The notes below the pieces were generated by a model. That model was not told the DNA's origin and did no database searches. It saw nothing but the letters and a program-made list of their open reading frames with translations. 64,000 nucleotides of DNA, taken from positions 106,627 through 170,626 of the forward strand of contig NZ_NGVS01000005.1 of the NCBI RefSeq assembly GCF_002777975.1, read 5' to 3'. This DNA comes from Shewanella carassii. Its GTDB lineage: Bacteria > Pseudomonadota > Gammaproteobacteria > Enterobacterales > Shewanellaceae. A program made the position numbers and the translations under genes. This document shows positions 17,183-25,903 of the stretch, in pieces (position 1 is the stretch's first letter; each line of letters opens with the position of its first letter).

Positions 17183-18070
17183 ATGAGTGTATTTACACGC
17201 CTACTGGCCGTTTCAGACGACAGTAACAGAGGGAAACAGGCCCTGAGAAAGGCGGTGCAACTGGCCAATGCCAGCCATGCCGACCTCACACTACTCAGGG
17301 TTAAAACACCAAAATATCAAGGCATTGGTCAATGGTTACAACAGAAAATCCATTCCACCCCCTCGGTCTCACAACAGAGAGAAAAACGTCCATTTTATCC
17401 TTCGCGGGAACTGGATATCTGTTTAAAGCACTGCCAGGCCCGAGACTTGCCAACGGCAATTCTGACTGAACTCAATCAAACACATTACGATTTGTTGCTG
17501 GTCGAGCACCACAGCTATTCTGCCCTGCAGTGTGAATTGGGCCATACCTATGATTGGCAACTGCTGCAACGAGTTCCCCTGCCGGTGATGTTTGTCAGCG
17601 ACATGCCCTGGGAGCAACAGGGGTCTATGTTGGCAGCACTTGAGCTGGATGAAGACACGGAAGACCATGCCCATTTCAATCACAGGCTGTTGCAACAAGC
17701 CAATGAATTTGCCGATTTACTGCAACAGAAATTGCATCTGCTCAACTGCTATCAACAGGCAGACATCAGCATGGCCTTCGACGAACAGTTGCCGGGTTGT
17801 CGCTCGCAACAAGAAAATCAATGGCAAAAACTGCAACAGGCAGCCAAATTGCTGGCATTGAGTGAGGAACAGTTACATCTGTCCTGCGGCCTGCCGGATC
17901 ATGTAGTGCCTGAAGCGGCCCATAAATGGCACAGCAACATAGTCATCATGGGCGCAGCAGAGCACAGAGGACTGTTGAGTGAACTCAAGGGCCACGCCTC
18001 GGAGCAGATGCTCAATCAACTCGAGTGTGATGTGCTGGCCCTAAAGCCCAGTTGCCCGCTACTGCATTGA
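17183..18070 (+). CDS. Tandem universal stress protein
   Basis: A 295-residue UspA-family protein with two Usp-like domains, the size of E. coli UspE. The first begins FTRLLAVSDDSNRGKQALRKAV; the second ends NIVIMGAAEHRGLLSELKGHASEQMLNQLECDVLALKP. The glycine-rich ATP-binding loop of some Usp proteins is weak here. Role: stress survival, mechanism unknown. The GAGGATAAC upstream of the ATG at 17183 serves as ribosome-binding site. It converges on folM with one base between stop codons. Confidence 0.87.
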   Translation: MSVFTRLLAVSDDSNRGKQALRKAVQLANASHADLTLLRVKTPKYQGIGQWLQQKIHSTPSVSQQREKRPFYPSRELDICLKHCQARDLPTAILTELNQTHYDLLLVEHHSYSALQCELGHTYDWQLLQRVPLPVMFVSDMPWEQQGSMLAALELDEDTEDHAHFNHRLLQQANEFADLLQQKLHLLNCYQQADISMAFDEQLPGCRSQQENQWQKLQQAAKLLALSEEQLHLSCGLPDHVVPEAAHKWHSNIVIMGAAEHRGLLSELKGHASEQMLNQLECDVLALKPSCPLLH

Positions 18071-18071
18071 A

Positions 18072-18779
18072 TCACTTCAGCGGTCGCCCGCCATCGAGTG
18101 ACAGGGTGCGGCCAGTCATATAACGGCTGGCCATCAGATAGTCCACGGCGGCCAGCATCTCCTGCTCACCGCCCTCTTTGGGCAACAATGCCTTGGCAAG
18201 CGCCTTTTGCCGATAGGCCGTATCATCCTGCTCGTTAAACAGCATCAATGCCGGTGCTATGCCGTTGACCTTGACACCCGGCGCCAGCTTGGCGGCAAAT
18301 GACAGGGTCAAATTATCCAACGCCGCCTTGCTGGCGGCATAAGCGATATGCTTCTTACTGCCTTTCTGCGCCACATAATCGCTGATATGGATGATATCCC
18401 GGCTGCCTATCTCATCAGTCTGCAATAGCGGCGCCAGTGCCAGATTCAACTGATAGGGCACTGAGGCATGGATCTGCATCATGCGATTAAAAACCTCAGC
18501 CGCATCTGTGTCAGACCGCTCCGGCATCCAATCCGAGGCGTTGTGAATAATCGCCCGCAGAGACTCATGCTTGCTTTTTACCTCGGCAATCAAGCCGTTG
18601 AGCTCGCTATTTCGCAAGAGATCCACTCGATACAGCTCGGCGCCTGCGGCCTTGAGTTCATCGATGGAGTCGTAATGGCTGCGATAAGTGCCGATAAGGG
18701 GATAACCCTGAGCCATCAAATTCCTGGCCATTGCCAGTCCCAGACGTTTACCTATGCCAGTGATCAAAATAGGCTGCAT
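18072..18779 (-). CDS. folM: Dihydromonapterin reductase FolM
   Basis: A 235-residue short-chain dehydrogenase, close in sequence pattern to E. coli FolM, which reduces dihydromonapterin (and dihydrofolate weakly) with NADPH. The Rossmann loop is ITGIGKRLGLAMA, the catalytic Tyr-Lys is in HIAYAASKAALDN (near residues 149-153), preceded by IIHISDYV, and the family-specific APALMLFNEQDD and LSLDGGRPLK follow. The start at 18779 is picked for AAGGA seven bases upstream; the frame opens 45 bases earlier without support. Confidence 0.9.
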   Translation of the reverse strand: MQPILITGIGKRLGLAMARNLMAQGYPLIGTYRSHYDSIDELKAAGAELYRVDLLRNSELNGLIAEVKSKHESLRAIIHNASDWMPERSDTDAAEVFNRMMQIHASVPYQLNLALAPLLQTDEIGSRDIIHISDYVAQKGSKKHIAYAASKAALDNLTLSFAAKLAPGVKVNGIAPALMLFNEQDDTAYRQKALAKALLPKEGGEQEMLAAVDYLMASRYMTGRTLSLDGGRPLK

Positions 18780-19004
18780 ACTCTTTCCTTTAATATGTTC
18801 ACCGACACATTGTTTCACGCTCAAGCGGCCCCTGACCAGAGGTGCAGAATAACCGTTGAGCTTAGTTGGTGGATTCCTTACAGAAAAACCATAAAAAATA
18901 AATAGATAATCCCAAGCAATCAGAGAAATGCCAATCAGCTCTCATATTGGGATCTTAGTGTGTCCAAGGCTTGAATATGAATACCGGCTCCAATAATATT
19001 GCAA

Positions 19005-19023
19005 AATAATAATAATCATTCTC
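19005..19023 (+). promoter_or_regulatory. Fur box
   Basis: AATAATAATAATCATTCTC matches 16 of 19 positions of the classical Fur box (GATAATGATAATCATTATC). It lies 35 bases upstream of the DUF4920 start, where Fur would repress the two-gene unit when iron is plentiful. Confidence 0.7.
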
Positions 19024-19057
19024 AATCAAGTTTTATTAATCACAAAGGATACTCCTC

Positions 19058-19525
19058 ATGCGTATCAATCAGTTAATCCTATTGGCTGCCCTGTTTACTC
19101 CTCTCGCCCACAGCGCTACCGACAAATTCGGCGAGCCCGTTGACATGAATTTGTTCATGCCTATCTCTACCCTGATGGCGGCCCCCGATGATTACATTGG
19201 TCAGGAACTGACAGTGGAAGGCACCATCGTCTCTGTATGCAGCAAACGCGGCTGTTGGATGGAATTGGCGACAGACGACAGCTTCGACCGCCTTAAGGTA
19301 AAAGTACGTGATGGTGAAATGGTCTTTCCCGTCAGTGCCAGAGGCTTGAAAGCCTATGCCACCGGCGAGTTCAAAGCCATTAAGTTAAATATTGAGGAAA
19401 CCCGCGCCTTTTTGGGGCACCAGGCTGAGCAACATAACAAGCCCTTCGATCCCGAGTCAGTGACTCAAGGGTTAACCTTCTATCAGTTGCAACCATATGG
19501 GGTCGAAATCCGTGATGCTGAATAA
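19058..19525 (+). CDS. DUF4920 exported protein
   Basis: A 155-residue protein with a cleavable signal peptide (LILLAALFTPLAHSA, cut near residue 19-20) and a DUF4920 domain, an OB-like fold with conserved Cys in SVCSKRGCWMELAT near residue 65. The domain is often found with membrane cytochromes or PepSY proteins. The paired Cys could bind metal or form a disulfide. The Fur box upstream and the overlap with a PepSY-type gene suggest a role in iron or metal handling. Exact function unknown. Confidence 0.82.
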   Translation: MRINQLILLAALFTPLAHSATDKFGEPVDMNLFMPISTLMAAPDDYIGQELTVEGTIVSVCSKRGCWMELATDDSFDRLKVKVRDGEMVFPVSARGLKAYATGEFKAIKLNIEETRAFLGHQAEQHNKPFDPESVTQGLTFYQLQPYGVEIRDAE

Positions 19526-20075
19526 CAAAGTACGTAAATGGATCCGCTTATTACACAGAGACATAGGTTATCTGTGCATAGGCATGACTCTGGTATATGC
19601 CATCTCGGGAATTGCCGTCAATCACATCAATGACTGGAACCCCAACTATAAGATTACCCAGAGCGAGAGCCGCGTTGCCGGGCTGACACCGTCACTGGGC
19701 GATAGCGATATTCAAGCATTGTTGAGTCAACACTTTTCATTGCAGGATAGTATCCGCAGCGGTTATCGCGCCAGCGCCACCGAGTACCAACTATTTCTCA
19801 AAGATGGCAGTCAGTTGAGCGCCAACCTGAGTTCTGGCGCAGTTTCGGCTGAGATGGTGAACACTCGCCCTATTTTGCAGGCTCTCAACTACCTGCACCT
19901 TAATCATGCTCGCGACGCTTGGACCTGGATTGCCGATATCTATGCCGCCATGCTACTGTTTTTGGCGCTCTCGGCACTGGTGATGTTACGCAGCAGTAAC
20001 TTGATGAAGAGCCGTAAGACCTGGCTGACCATCTCTGGAGTACTGCTTCCGCTGCTGTTTATTATGTTGCGCTGA
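19515..20075 (+). CDS. PepSY-associated transmembrane protein
   Basis: A 186-residue inner-membrane protein with an N-terminal helix (LLHRDIGYLCIGMTLVYAISGIAVN), a periplasmic PepSY-like domain (about 45-120), a second helix (WIADIYAAMLLFLALSALVML) and a third at the C-terminus. His residues in LHRDIGY and LNYLHLNHARD are those that PepSY_TM ferric-reductase-like proteins may use for heme. The start at 19515 overlaps the DUF4920 gene by 11 bases, so the two are coupled. With the Fur box upstream, a ferric or siderophore reductase role is plausible. Confidence 0.8.
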   Translation: MLNNKVRKWIRLLHRDIGYLCIGMTLVYAISGIAVNHINDWNPNYKITQSESRVAGLTPSLGDSDIQALLSQHFSLQDSIRSGYRASATEYQLFLKDGSQLSANLSSGAVSAEMVNTRPILQALNYLHLNHARDAWTWIADIYAAMLLFLALSALVMLRSSNLMKSRKTWLTISGVLLPLLFIMLR

Positions 20076-20106
20076 CTTATTGTTTAGCGGTGACACCGAA
20101 TCAGAA

Positions 20107-20130
20107 AGAACCCGGCCATGGCCGGGTTCT
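20107..20130. terminator. Bidirectional terminator (perfect palindrome)
   Basis: A 24-base perfect palindrome (arms AGAACCCGGC and complement around CATG) lies between two convergent genes, the PepSY protein and the TonB receptor. A short T-rich tail (TCTATTG) is present on the plus side. Confidence 0.75.
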
Positions 20131-20162
20131 TCTATTGCAATAACCGTGAACTATTACCAAGC

Positions 20163-22160
20163 TTAGAAGCTGTACTCCATGCCCAACCAATAGTTACGGC
20201 CCTCTTCAGGGAAACCTTCGGTGTAAGCGTAATCACGATCAAACAGGTTATTGACCGAGGCGTTGACACTCAGCCCCTGCCAGACACGGTAGTCGAAACG
20301 AACACCGGTGACGCCAAAACCACTGGCTACTTGAGTGCCTCTGGAACTACTGAGGCTATCACTGCGCGCTTCTTGGCTGACAACAATGTCCAGTGCATCA
20401 AACGGAGTCAACTTAACCCAGGCAAAGACTTGATGTTCCGGCAGGCCAGTGACATCGAGCTGCTCATCCTTCACATCGGCATGAATATAGCTGTAGCTCA
20501 GGCCAACACTGGCCCAATCGCTGATATCGCCATAGAGCCCTAAATCCAGCCCGCTATAGTCGACCCGACCGCTGTTGCGGTTTTGGATCAGGGTTGGGGT
20601 GATGTTATGGGTCAAAATGGCATCCGACACCCGGTTGTAATAAACGCTGCTGTCCAACTGCCAGTCGAGAGGCAATGAGGCCTTATAGCTCAACTCCAGG
20701 TTAGTTGCCCGCTCAGGCTCCAGATGTGGATTCACTATCGCCGTTTGGCCAAAAGCGGGTCTGAAGGTGGTGTAGCGTTCTTTCAAGGTTGGAAAGCGAC
20801 TACGCTGAGACAGAGACAACTGCAGTGTATCCAGATTATCCAGTTCATAACGGCCCATCACCTGCCAGTTGAAAGCATTCTGTGAGTTATCCTCATAGCG
20901 AGTCAGACTGCCGTCCTTCTCATATTTGTAGCCTTCCAGACTCTTGCGGGAGTCATAGCTGATGCCCCCAACCAGATCCAGATTGTCTCTCAGCGCCCAT
21001 TGATACTCCACCGCCGCCGACAAAGTTCGGTCTTTGTACTTATCAAACTCACCATCTGGCTTCCCTTGCTCCTTGTGCAAATCTTCCTTCCAGTGAGTGG
21101 CAAACGACAGCATATCTTCCTTGCGCATATCTATGCTGAGCTGCAAACCTGCGCCATTGCTGGCATCGTCATAATGACTGTAAGGCCCTTTCCTTTGCTG
21201 CAGGTTTTTCAAACTCTTGTAGATCCGCAATGTGTTTTCAAATTCATCGCGATAGAGACGACTGTGTAACACCACTCCCGGAGTGAGCTGACTGTAACCA
21301 CTGTAATAAAAACTCTGCTTATCATATTGCGGCCATTGCCAATACATGGGACGAACGTACGCTTCAGTGCCGGCATAAGGCGGGCTATTCTTCTCCCCTT
21401 CCTGGCGGATATAGGTAAAGATGTACTCATCAGTTTCATTGGGTGTCAGGCCAAATTTGGCGGTACCACGACGGTCACTGTATGCCGAGTTGGCGCGTTT
21501 GCCATCACTACCGGCAATTGGATTGCCATTATCGTGAGACAGGCCGACAAAGTCTTTATTCAGCTTGTTACCACTCAATTGGATAAAGCCCCAATCATTG
21601 CTGCCGGCCAGGCTAGCATCCAGGCTATAACCGTTGTCTTCGCCTCGAGCCCAACCCTGAGAAGCACTGACTTGCCCTTCGAACTCCTTGTCCGGTCTAC
21701 GGGTTGTCAGGTTGATGGCACCGCCCATCATGTTCGGCCCCTGCAGCAAAGAGGCATATCCCTTGGAGACTTCCACCGAGGCCAGATCCGATGCCAGAAA
21801 CCGCCCTAAGTCCAGATTGCCATCATAGGGGATATAAATCGGAACCCCATCGAAAAACAACGGTACCTGCTTACTGTTAAAACCCCGAACCTTAACCTGT
21901 AACTCGTTACGGCGACCGGATTTTTGCAGACTGACTCCGGGAATAATATTCAGCGCCTCGGCCACGTTCTGCTTATTCAACATCTTGATGGTGTCTTGAT
22001 TGACGCTGTGTTGATTGGCGGCAATTGGGCTCCCCCAAACGCTGATCCTCTCGATTTTGGTGTCGGTTTTCTTCTCGGGCTCGGCACCACTGCCATTGGC
22101 AAATGCCAATGGCGAAACCAACATCAGCGGCAAAATAGGGTAATAACTCTTTCGTTTCAT
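20163..22160 (-). CDS. TonB-dependent outer-membrane receptor, predicted molybdenum uptake
   Basis: A 665-residue TonB-dependent receptor. The signal peptide (MKRKSYYPILPLMLVSPLAFA) is followed by a plug domain (about 45-160, with NVAEALNIIPGV and GPNMMGGAINLTTRRP) and a 22-strand barrel ending in Phe (YWLGMEYSF), as the BAM signal requires. FNSKQVPLFFDGVPIYIPYDG is in the plug. The start at 22160 has AAGG eight bases upstream. A ModE-type operator (22184-22207) lies 24 bases before the start, and the adjacent ABC importer has another. Iron or cobalamin receptors share this fold, but no Fur box or B12 riboswitch is seen, so molybdate or a molybdenum chelate is the best inference. Confidence 0.87.
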   Translation of the reverse strand: MKRKSYYPILPLMLVSPLAFANGSGAEPEKKTDTKIERISVWGSPIAANQHSVNQDTIKMLNKQNVAEALNIIPGVSLQKSGRRNELQVKVRGFNSKQVPLFFDGVPIYIPYDGNLDLGRFLASDLASVEVSKGYASLLQGPNMMGGAINLTTRRPDKEFEGQVSASQGWARGEDNGYSLDASLAGSNDWGFIQLSGNKLNKDFVGLSHDNGNPIAGSDGKRANSAYSDRRGTAKFGLTPNETDEYIFTYIRQEGEKNSPPYAGTEAYVRPMYWQWPQYDKQSFYYSGYSQLTPGVVLHSRLYRDEFENTLRIYKSLKNLQQRKGPYSHYDDASNGAGLQLSIDMRKEDMLSFATHWKEDLHKEQGKPDGEFDKYKDRTLSAAVEYQWALRDNLDLVGGISYDSRKSLEGYKYEKDGSLTRYEDNSQNAFNWQVMGRYELDNLDTLQLSLSQRSRFPTLKERYTTFRPAFGQTAIVNPHLEPERATNLELSYKASLPLDWQLDSSVYYNRVSDAILTHNITPTLIQNRNSGRVDYSGLDLGLYGDISDWASVGLSYSYIHADVKDEQLDVTGLPEHQVFAWVKLTPFDALDIVVSQEARSDSLSSSRGTQVASGFGVTGVRFDYRVWQGLSVNASVNNLFDRDYAYTEGFPEEGRNYWLGMEYSF

Positions 22161-22183
22161 ACTACAGACCTTCAACATAACAG

Positions 22184-22207
22184 CGATATATAAACACCTA
22201 TATATCG
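22184..22207. promoter_or_regulatory. ModE-type operator upstream of the TonB receptor
   Basis: Perfect nine-base arms CGATATATA and TATATATCG flank a six-base spacer. Read on the minus strand it is ATCGATATATA-N6-TATATATCGCT, matching the published ModE consensus as I recall it (ATCGCTATATA-N6-TATATAACGAT) at 19 of 22 arm positions. Its location, 24 bases from the start codon, fits repression by molybdate-loaded ModE. Confidence 0.7.
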
Positions 22208-22220
22208 ATACTTAAAAAAT

Positions 22221-22246
22221 ACCCGGATCCCTTGAGCAATCCGGGT
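22221..22246 (-). terminator. Terminator of the ABC importer-methyltransferase operon
   Basis: ACCCGGAT pairs with ATCCGGGT across ten bases and is followed on the minus strand by ATTTTTT. It lies just past the methyltransferase stop and just before the ModE-type operator, so the receptor gene has its own promoter. Confidence 0.8.
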
Positions 22247-22267
22247 ATAAAAAACTCGACAATCGCC

Positions 22268-23077
22268 TCAGGCTAGAGCCACAGCGTCCCAATAAACCAT
22301 GGCCCAACTGCGATCACCGGTTCGCAGCGGTTTACCCTGTTGCTTATGATGCTGATAATACTCCTGCAACTTTTGTTTTTCGGCGTCATCCAGAGCTCCC
22401 AGCGACCAGGCGACATTGTCTTCAAACTGGGCGTAACTCTCGGCTTGGTTCATACAACCACTGGACTCAATAAAGTCCACCTTGGGCTTAATGCCCATCT
22501 GCTGCAAAATATTCACTGCATACAGATAGTTAGGTAGGGTCACCACTTTACGGCCTATGGCTTGAATAATGGCGGGATCGATAAAGGTTGAGCTAACAGT
22601 ATGAGTGGTATAAACCCGCTTGCGAGCCTGGCGATTGAGCTTTTCCAGGGCACTCTTGAGGCAGCCTACCAGAGTCGAGCGCGACGCCACTGCGATATCA
22701 CACACAGGAATGTCGCTCCAATCATCTTCCCAGGCTCTTTGAATGAGAGTGACATTACTCAAGCCTTCCGCATCGGCGCGGCGCTTGGCCACTTCCAACA
22801 TGCCACTGCTGTAATCCAGGCCATAGACGGCCTGCATCTTGTCGGCCAATCCCAGGCACACAGAGCCAGGGCCGCAGCCCATATCCAAAAGAGTGTCGCA
22901 ATCACTCAAGTCCATCAGCTTGAAAAAGCCCTCCAGATAACTGTCCTTGGGTCTGGCGCAGCTCTCGGCCATCTTTTCCGCCCGTTTGTCCCAATGTTCG
23001 GCACTCTTGTGGCTGCGCTCGGCCCTTTGCAGGTGCTCGCGGTACATGGCGGCAAAGTCCAGCTCTTCTATTATCAT
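22268..23077 (-). CDS. Class I SAM-dependent methyltransferase in the molybdenum-type operon
   Basis: A 269-residue Rossmann-fold methyltransferase. Motif I is TLLDMGCGPGSVCLGLAD (near residues 63-80), the acidic motif II is YGLDYSSGMLEVAKRRAD, and CDIAVASRST follows as the motif IV region. Substrate unknown. It is the last gene of a four-gene leftward operon after the binding protein, permease and ATPase, 40 bases behind the ATPase, and is preceded by AAGGTGAATTC before the ATG at 23077. Its presence suggests that the imported compound, or a chelator released after import, is methylated, but this is inference. It could also act on a protein or tRNA. Confidence 0.82.
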   Translation of the reverse strand: MIIEELDFAAMYREHLQRAERSHKSAEHWDKRAEKMAESCARPKDSYLEGFFKLMDLSDCDTLLDMGCGPGSVCLGLADKMQAVYGLDYSSGMLEVAKRRADAEGLSNVTLIQRAWEDDWSDIPVCDIAVASRSTLVGCLKSALEKLNRQARKRVYTTHTVSSTFIDPAIIQAIGRKVVTLPNYLYAVNILQQMGIKPKVDFIESSGCMNQAESYAQFEDNVAWSLGALDDAEKQKLQEYYQHHKQQGKPLRTGDRSWAMVYWDAVALA

Positions 23078-23117
23078 GAATTCACCTTGCTTAAGATTTA
23101 ACGCTCCCGCCGACCCC

Positions 23118-23858
23118 TTATAGGTGCTCGGCAATAGCAGATTCACTGACGCCATAGAGCTGCGCCAGTCCTGATACCTGTAACTGACCAGCCACCGCAC
23201 CTTGCCTCAGGCCGTGACCGGGTTCCACCAGCGCCACGCTATCGGCCAACAGTTCGGCATGACGTGGATGGTGAGTCGACATCAATACTGCGATCCCCTG
23301 CTGTTTGAGTCGTTTTACCTGGGCCAACAACTTGATTTGATTGCCGAAATCCAGGCTGGCGGCCGGTTCATCCATTACCAGCAGTCTCGGCGATTGCAGT
23401 AAGGCTCTGGCAATCAGTACCAACTGGCGCTCGCCGCCGCTTATCTGATCCATGGCGCAATCGGCCAGGTGGGCAATATCCAACTGCTTCAAGGCCGCCA
23501 ACGCCCGCTTCTGCTCATTGGCGCCGGGCACGGCAAACGGCCCCAGTCGCGACTGGCAGCCCATGAGCACCATTTCCAACACCCGAAAGGAAAAACGGCT
23601 CAACTGCGCCTGCGGCACATAGGCCATCTGCTGCGCCAGCTCACGTTGTGACCATTGATGAATTTCCCTGCCGGCTATCTTTATCTCACCGGCCAGCGGC
23701 GGTAGCAAGCCAAGTAGCGTTTTCAATAAGCTGGTCTTGCCGCTGCCATTACAGCCGAGCAAACAAACTATTTCCGCCTCGGCCAGGTAAAGCTGCACAT
23801 TGGACAGCAAAGGTTTACCGGCATAACCCACTGAGACGCCTTGCATGCAGGCAATCAT
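23118..23858 (-). CDS. ABC importer ATP-binding protein (FecE/MolC-like)
   Basis: A 246-residue ATPase of the iron-siderophore/B12/MolC importer class. Walker A is GCNGSGKTS (near residue 38), the Q-loop is AYVPQAQ, the signature is ISGGERQL (near 138), Walker B is LLVMDEPAA and the switch His is in MSTHHPRHAE. It drives uptake from the cytoplasmic face. Its ATG overlaps the permease stop (ATGA), so translation is coupled. Start at 23858 fits the family; a longer frame to 23915 only covers the permease end. Confidence 0.92.
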   Translation of the reverse strand: MIACMQGVSVGYAGKPLLSNVQLYLAEAEIVCLLGCNGSGKTSLLKTLLGLLPPLAGEIKIAGREIHQWSQRELAQQMAYVPQAQLSRFSFRVLEMVLMGCQSRLGPFAVPGANEQKRALAALKQLDIAHLADCAMDQISGGERQLVLIARALLQSPRLLVMDEPAASLDFGNQIKLLAQVKRLKQQGIAVLMSTHHPRHAELLADSVALVEPGHGLRQGAVAGQLQVSGLAQLYGVSESAIAEHL

Positions 23859-24862
23859 TGGCCCCGGCCTCCGCCTCTTAACAGTAAAAACATAAAGAAA
23901 GGCGCTCCGATACAAGCGGTTAAAATCCCTAGCGGCAACTCGATCGGCGCCAGTGTGCGCGCCAACGTATCGGTCAGCAGCAACATAAAGGCGCCCAGTA
24001 GCATGGACATGGGCAACAAGCGTCTGAAGTCAGCGCCCACCAGCAGGCGAGCCATATGCGGCACCACCAGCCCAAGCCAACCTATAATCCCGGCGATGGA
24101 AACCGCCGCTGCGGTCAGCAAGGTCGCCGCCAGAATAAATATCAGCCGGGTTTTCGCTATGTTGAGCCCGAGACTGCTGGCCTCATCGTCGGCCAGGCTT
24201 AACAGATTCATACGCCAGCGCAGCAGCAGTAACGGCGCCAGCCCCAGTGCCATAGGAAGCAGGCTAGACTTGAGATCTTCCAGAGTGATATCCGACAGAC
24301 CGCCCATCAGCCAAAAAGTAATGGACGGCAACTGACTATAGGGATCGGCCAACAACTTCATCAACGAAATACCGGCGCCGCACAAGGCGCCGATGGCAAT
24401 TCCCACCAGAACCAAAGCCAACACAGGATCGCCCTGGCGGCTTAGCCGCGCCAACAAACAGACCAGAGCCACCACCAGCAAACCACCGAGAAAGGCAAAC
24501 AGCTGGATGTTGTAAACCGGCAAATCTAGGTAGATGCCCAATACCGCGCCAAGACCGGCCCCGGCGGAAACGCCCAGAATATCAGGCGACACCAAAGGAT
24601 TACGGAACATCCCCTGATAGGCGGCACCGCTGGCGGCCAAACCGGCTCCTATCATGAGTGCCGCCAAAATTCTGGGCAGTCGTAAATGCCAGAAGACACT
24701 GACGCTCTTGCTGTCCAGGGCGGCCACATCGCCACCGATGGCATGCCAAAGCGCCTGCCCCTGCTGCGCCAGACTGAGAGGATACTGGCCACTGGCTGCG
24801 GCAAAACAGAGAATGCTGAGACAGATCCCGGCTGCCAACGGGTATTTGATTCTGTCGTTCAT
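23855..24862 (-). CDS. ABC importer permease (FecCD/BtuC/MolB-like)
   Basis: A 335-residue permease with about ten helices. Family landmarks include WHLRLPRILAALMIGAGLAASGAAYQ (near residues 49-74), NPLVSPDILGVSAGAGLGA (the helix contacted by substrate) and GIIGWLGLVVPHMARLLVG, the coupling region that contacts the ATPase. The class imports ferric siderophores, heme, B12 and, in the MolB of Haemophilus, molybdate or tungstate. Its start overlaps the binding-protein stop (ATGA) and its stop overlaps the ATPase start. Confidence 0.92.
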   Translation of the reverse strand: MNDRIKYPLAAGICLSILCFAAASGQYPLSLAQQGQALWHAIGGDVAALDSKSVSVFWHLRLPRILAALMIGAGLAASGAAYQGMFRNPLVSPDILGVSAGAGLGAVLGIYLDLPVYNIQLFAFLGGLLVVALVCLLARLSRQGDPVLALVLVGIAIGALCGAGISLMKLLADPYSQLPSITFWLMGGLSDITLEDLKSSLLPMALGLAPLLLLRWRMNLLSLADDEASSLGLNIAKTRLIFILAATLLTAAAVSIAGIIGWLGLVVPHMARLLVGADFRRLLPMSMLLGAFMLLLTDTLARTLAPIELPLGILTACIGAPFFMFLLLRGGGRGQ

Positions 24863-25884
24863 TCGGGGCGCAGCAGATTGGCCGCCTGCTCTCCACTCAG
24901 CTCACTGTGGTAAAAATCGCGGTAGAAATCCTTAACCAGTGCCTGCTGTGCGCGCTCATCAGCGCCGGACAACAGCAGCCTAAGGTAACTCATGCCCAAT
25001 AGACGGTTGATCCCCGGCGGGGTGTCAATCCAACCAAATGGTCGATTCGGCAACCAATAGATCCGCTGGTTACGTACCGCCGCCAACGTGCCCCAGACCG
25101 GGTCTCGGTGTATATGACGGATAAACTCCGGATCCTGGCTGATGATGATCTCGGGCTCCCAGGCCATTAGCTGCTCCAGAGAGACTTTGGCCAGGCCGCG
25201 ATAGTCACCGGCCTGGGCCACGTTCTTAAGCCCAAGCTGTTCTATGGCTTCGGTATGAATGGAGCCAGTGACCCCAGTTTCAAGCCCATTTGCCCCTCGG
25301 CCGAAGTAAAAAGACCGCGCCTCGCCCAGACTAAGGCCGAACTCTCTGGCATCACTGAGGATTTCAGCCGTGCGTTTGGCCAAAAAGTCAGCCCGCTCGT
25401 GGACCCCAAGGATCTGTCCCAGCTTTTTCAACTGCAGCGGAATATCGGCCAGTGAGCCATCGAGCAACAAAAATGGCACACCACTGACACGCTCAACCTT
25501 TTGCGCCATCGACTGGTAGTTTTGACTGACATTGCCATAATCCACCACCAGATCTGCATCCAGAGTCATCAGCTTTTCCAGTGAAAGGCTGGCATTGCGC
25601 CCCACCAAGCGTCCAAGCCTGGGCTTTTGCCACAGGTTTGAAGCAAAGCCGTACTGTTGCAGCAAATCCGGCTTGAGGTGAGCGTAACCGAGTAACTTTT
25701 CCGGACTCAAGGCCAGCAACAACAGATCTGCCGGCCCACCGGCACTGACGACCCGCTTGATATCTCTAGCCTGCGGCAATGACTCTTGTGCGGTGGGACT
25801 CAACACTGAAGCATGGACCAACCAGGGATAACAGGCCAGTAGCCCCAATCCCATACTGCCCTTGATGAAACATCTTCTATCCAA
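24859..25884 (-). CDS. Periplasmic binding protein with twin-arginine signal (FecB/MolA-like)
   Basis: A 341-residue binding protein of the helical-backbone, cluster A-II class (BtuF/FecB/MolA). The N-terminus DRRCFIKGSMGLGLLACYP has the twin-arginine pattern RRxFxK, so it is probably exported folded by Tat, unusual for this class. Two lobes follow, with KRVVSAGGPADLLLLAL and VGRNASLSLEKLMTLDADLVV typical of the first and WEPEIIISQD of the second. The start codon is TTG at 25884, with GGGGA about ten bases upstream. It is the first gene of the operon, and a ModE-type operator overlaps its predicted promoter, pointing to molybdate or tungstate as ligand. Confidence 0.85.
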   Translation of the reverse strand: MDRRCFIKGSMGLGLLACYPWLVHASVLSPTAQESLPQARDIKRVVSAGGPADLLLLALSPEKLLGYAHLKPDLLQQYGFASNLWQKPRLGRLVGRNASLSLEKLMTLDADLVVDYGNVSQNYQSMAQKVERVSGVPFLLLDGSLADIPLQLKKLGQILGVHERADFLAKRTAEILSDAREFGLSLGEARSFYFGRGANGLETGVTGSIHTEAIEQLGLKNVAQAGDYRGLAKVSLEQLMAWEPEIIISQDPEFIRHIHRDPVWGTLAAVRNQRIYWLPNRPFGWIDTPPGINRLLGMSYLRLLLSGADERAQQALVKDFYRDFYHSELSGEQAANLLRPE

Positions 25885-25903
25885 TGTTCAAGTCCCCACC
25901 GCA

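Noticed and set aside
20163..22160. Vitamin B12 or siderophore role of the TonB receptor
   Set aside because: No B12 riboswitch or Fur box upstream, whereas a ModE-type operator is present; not fully excluded.
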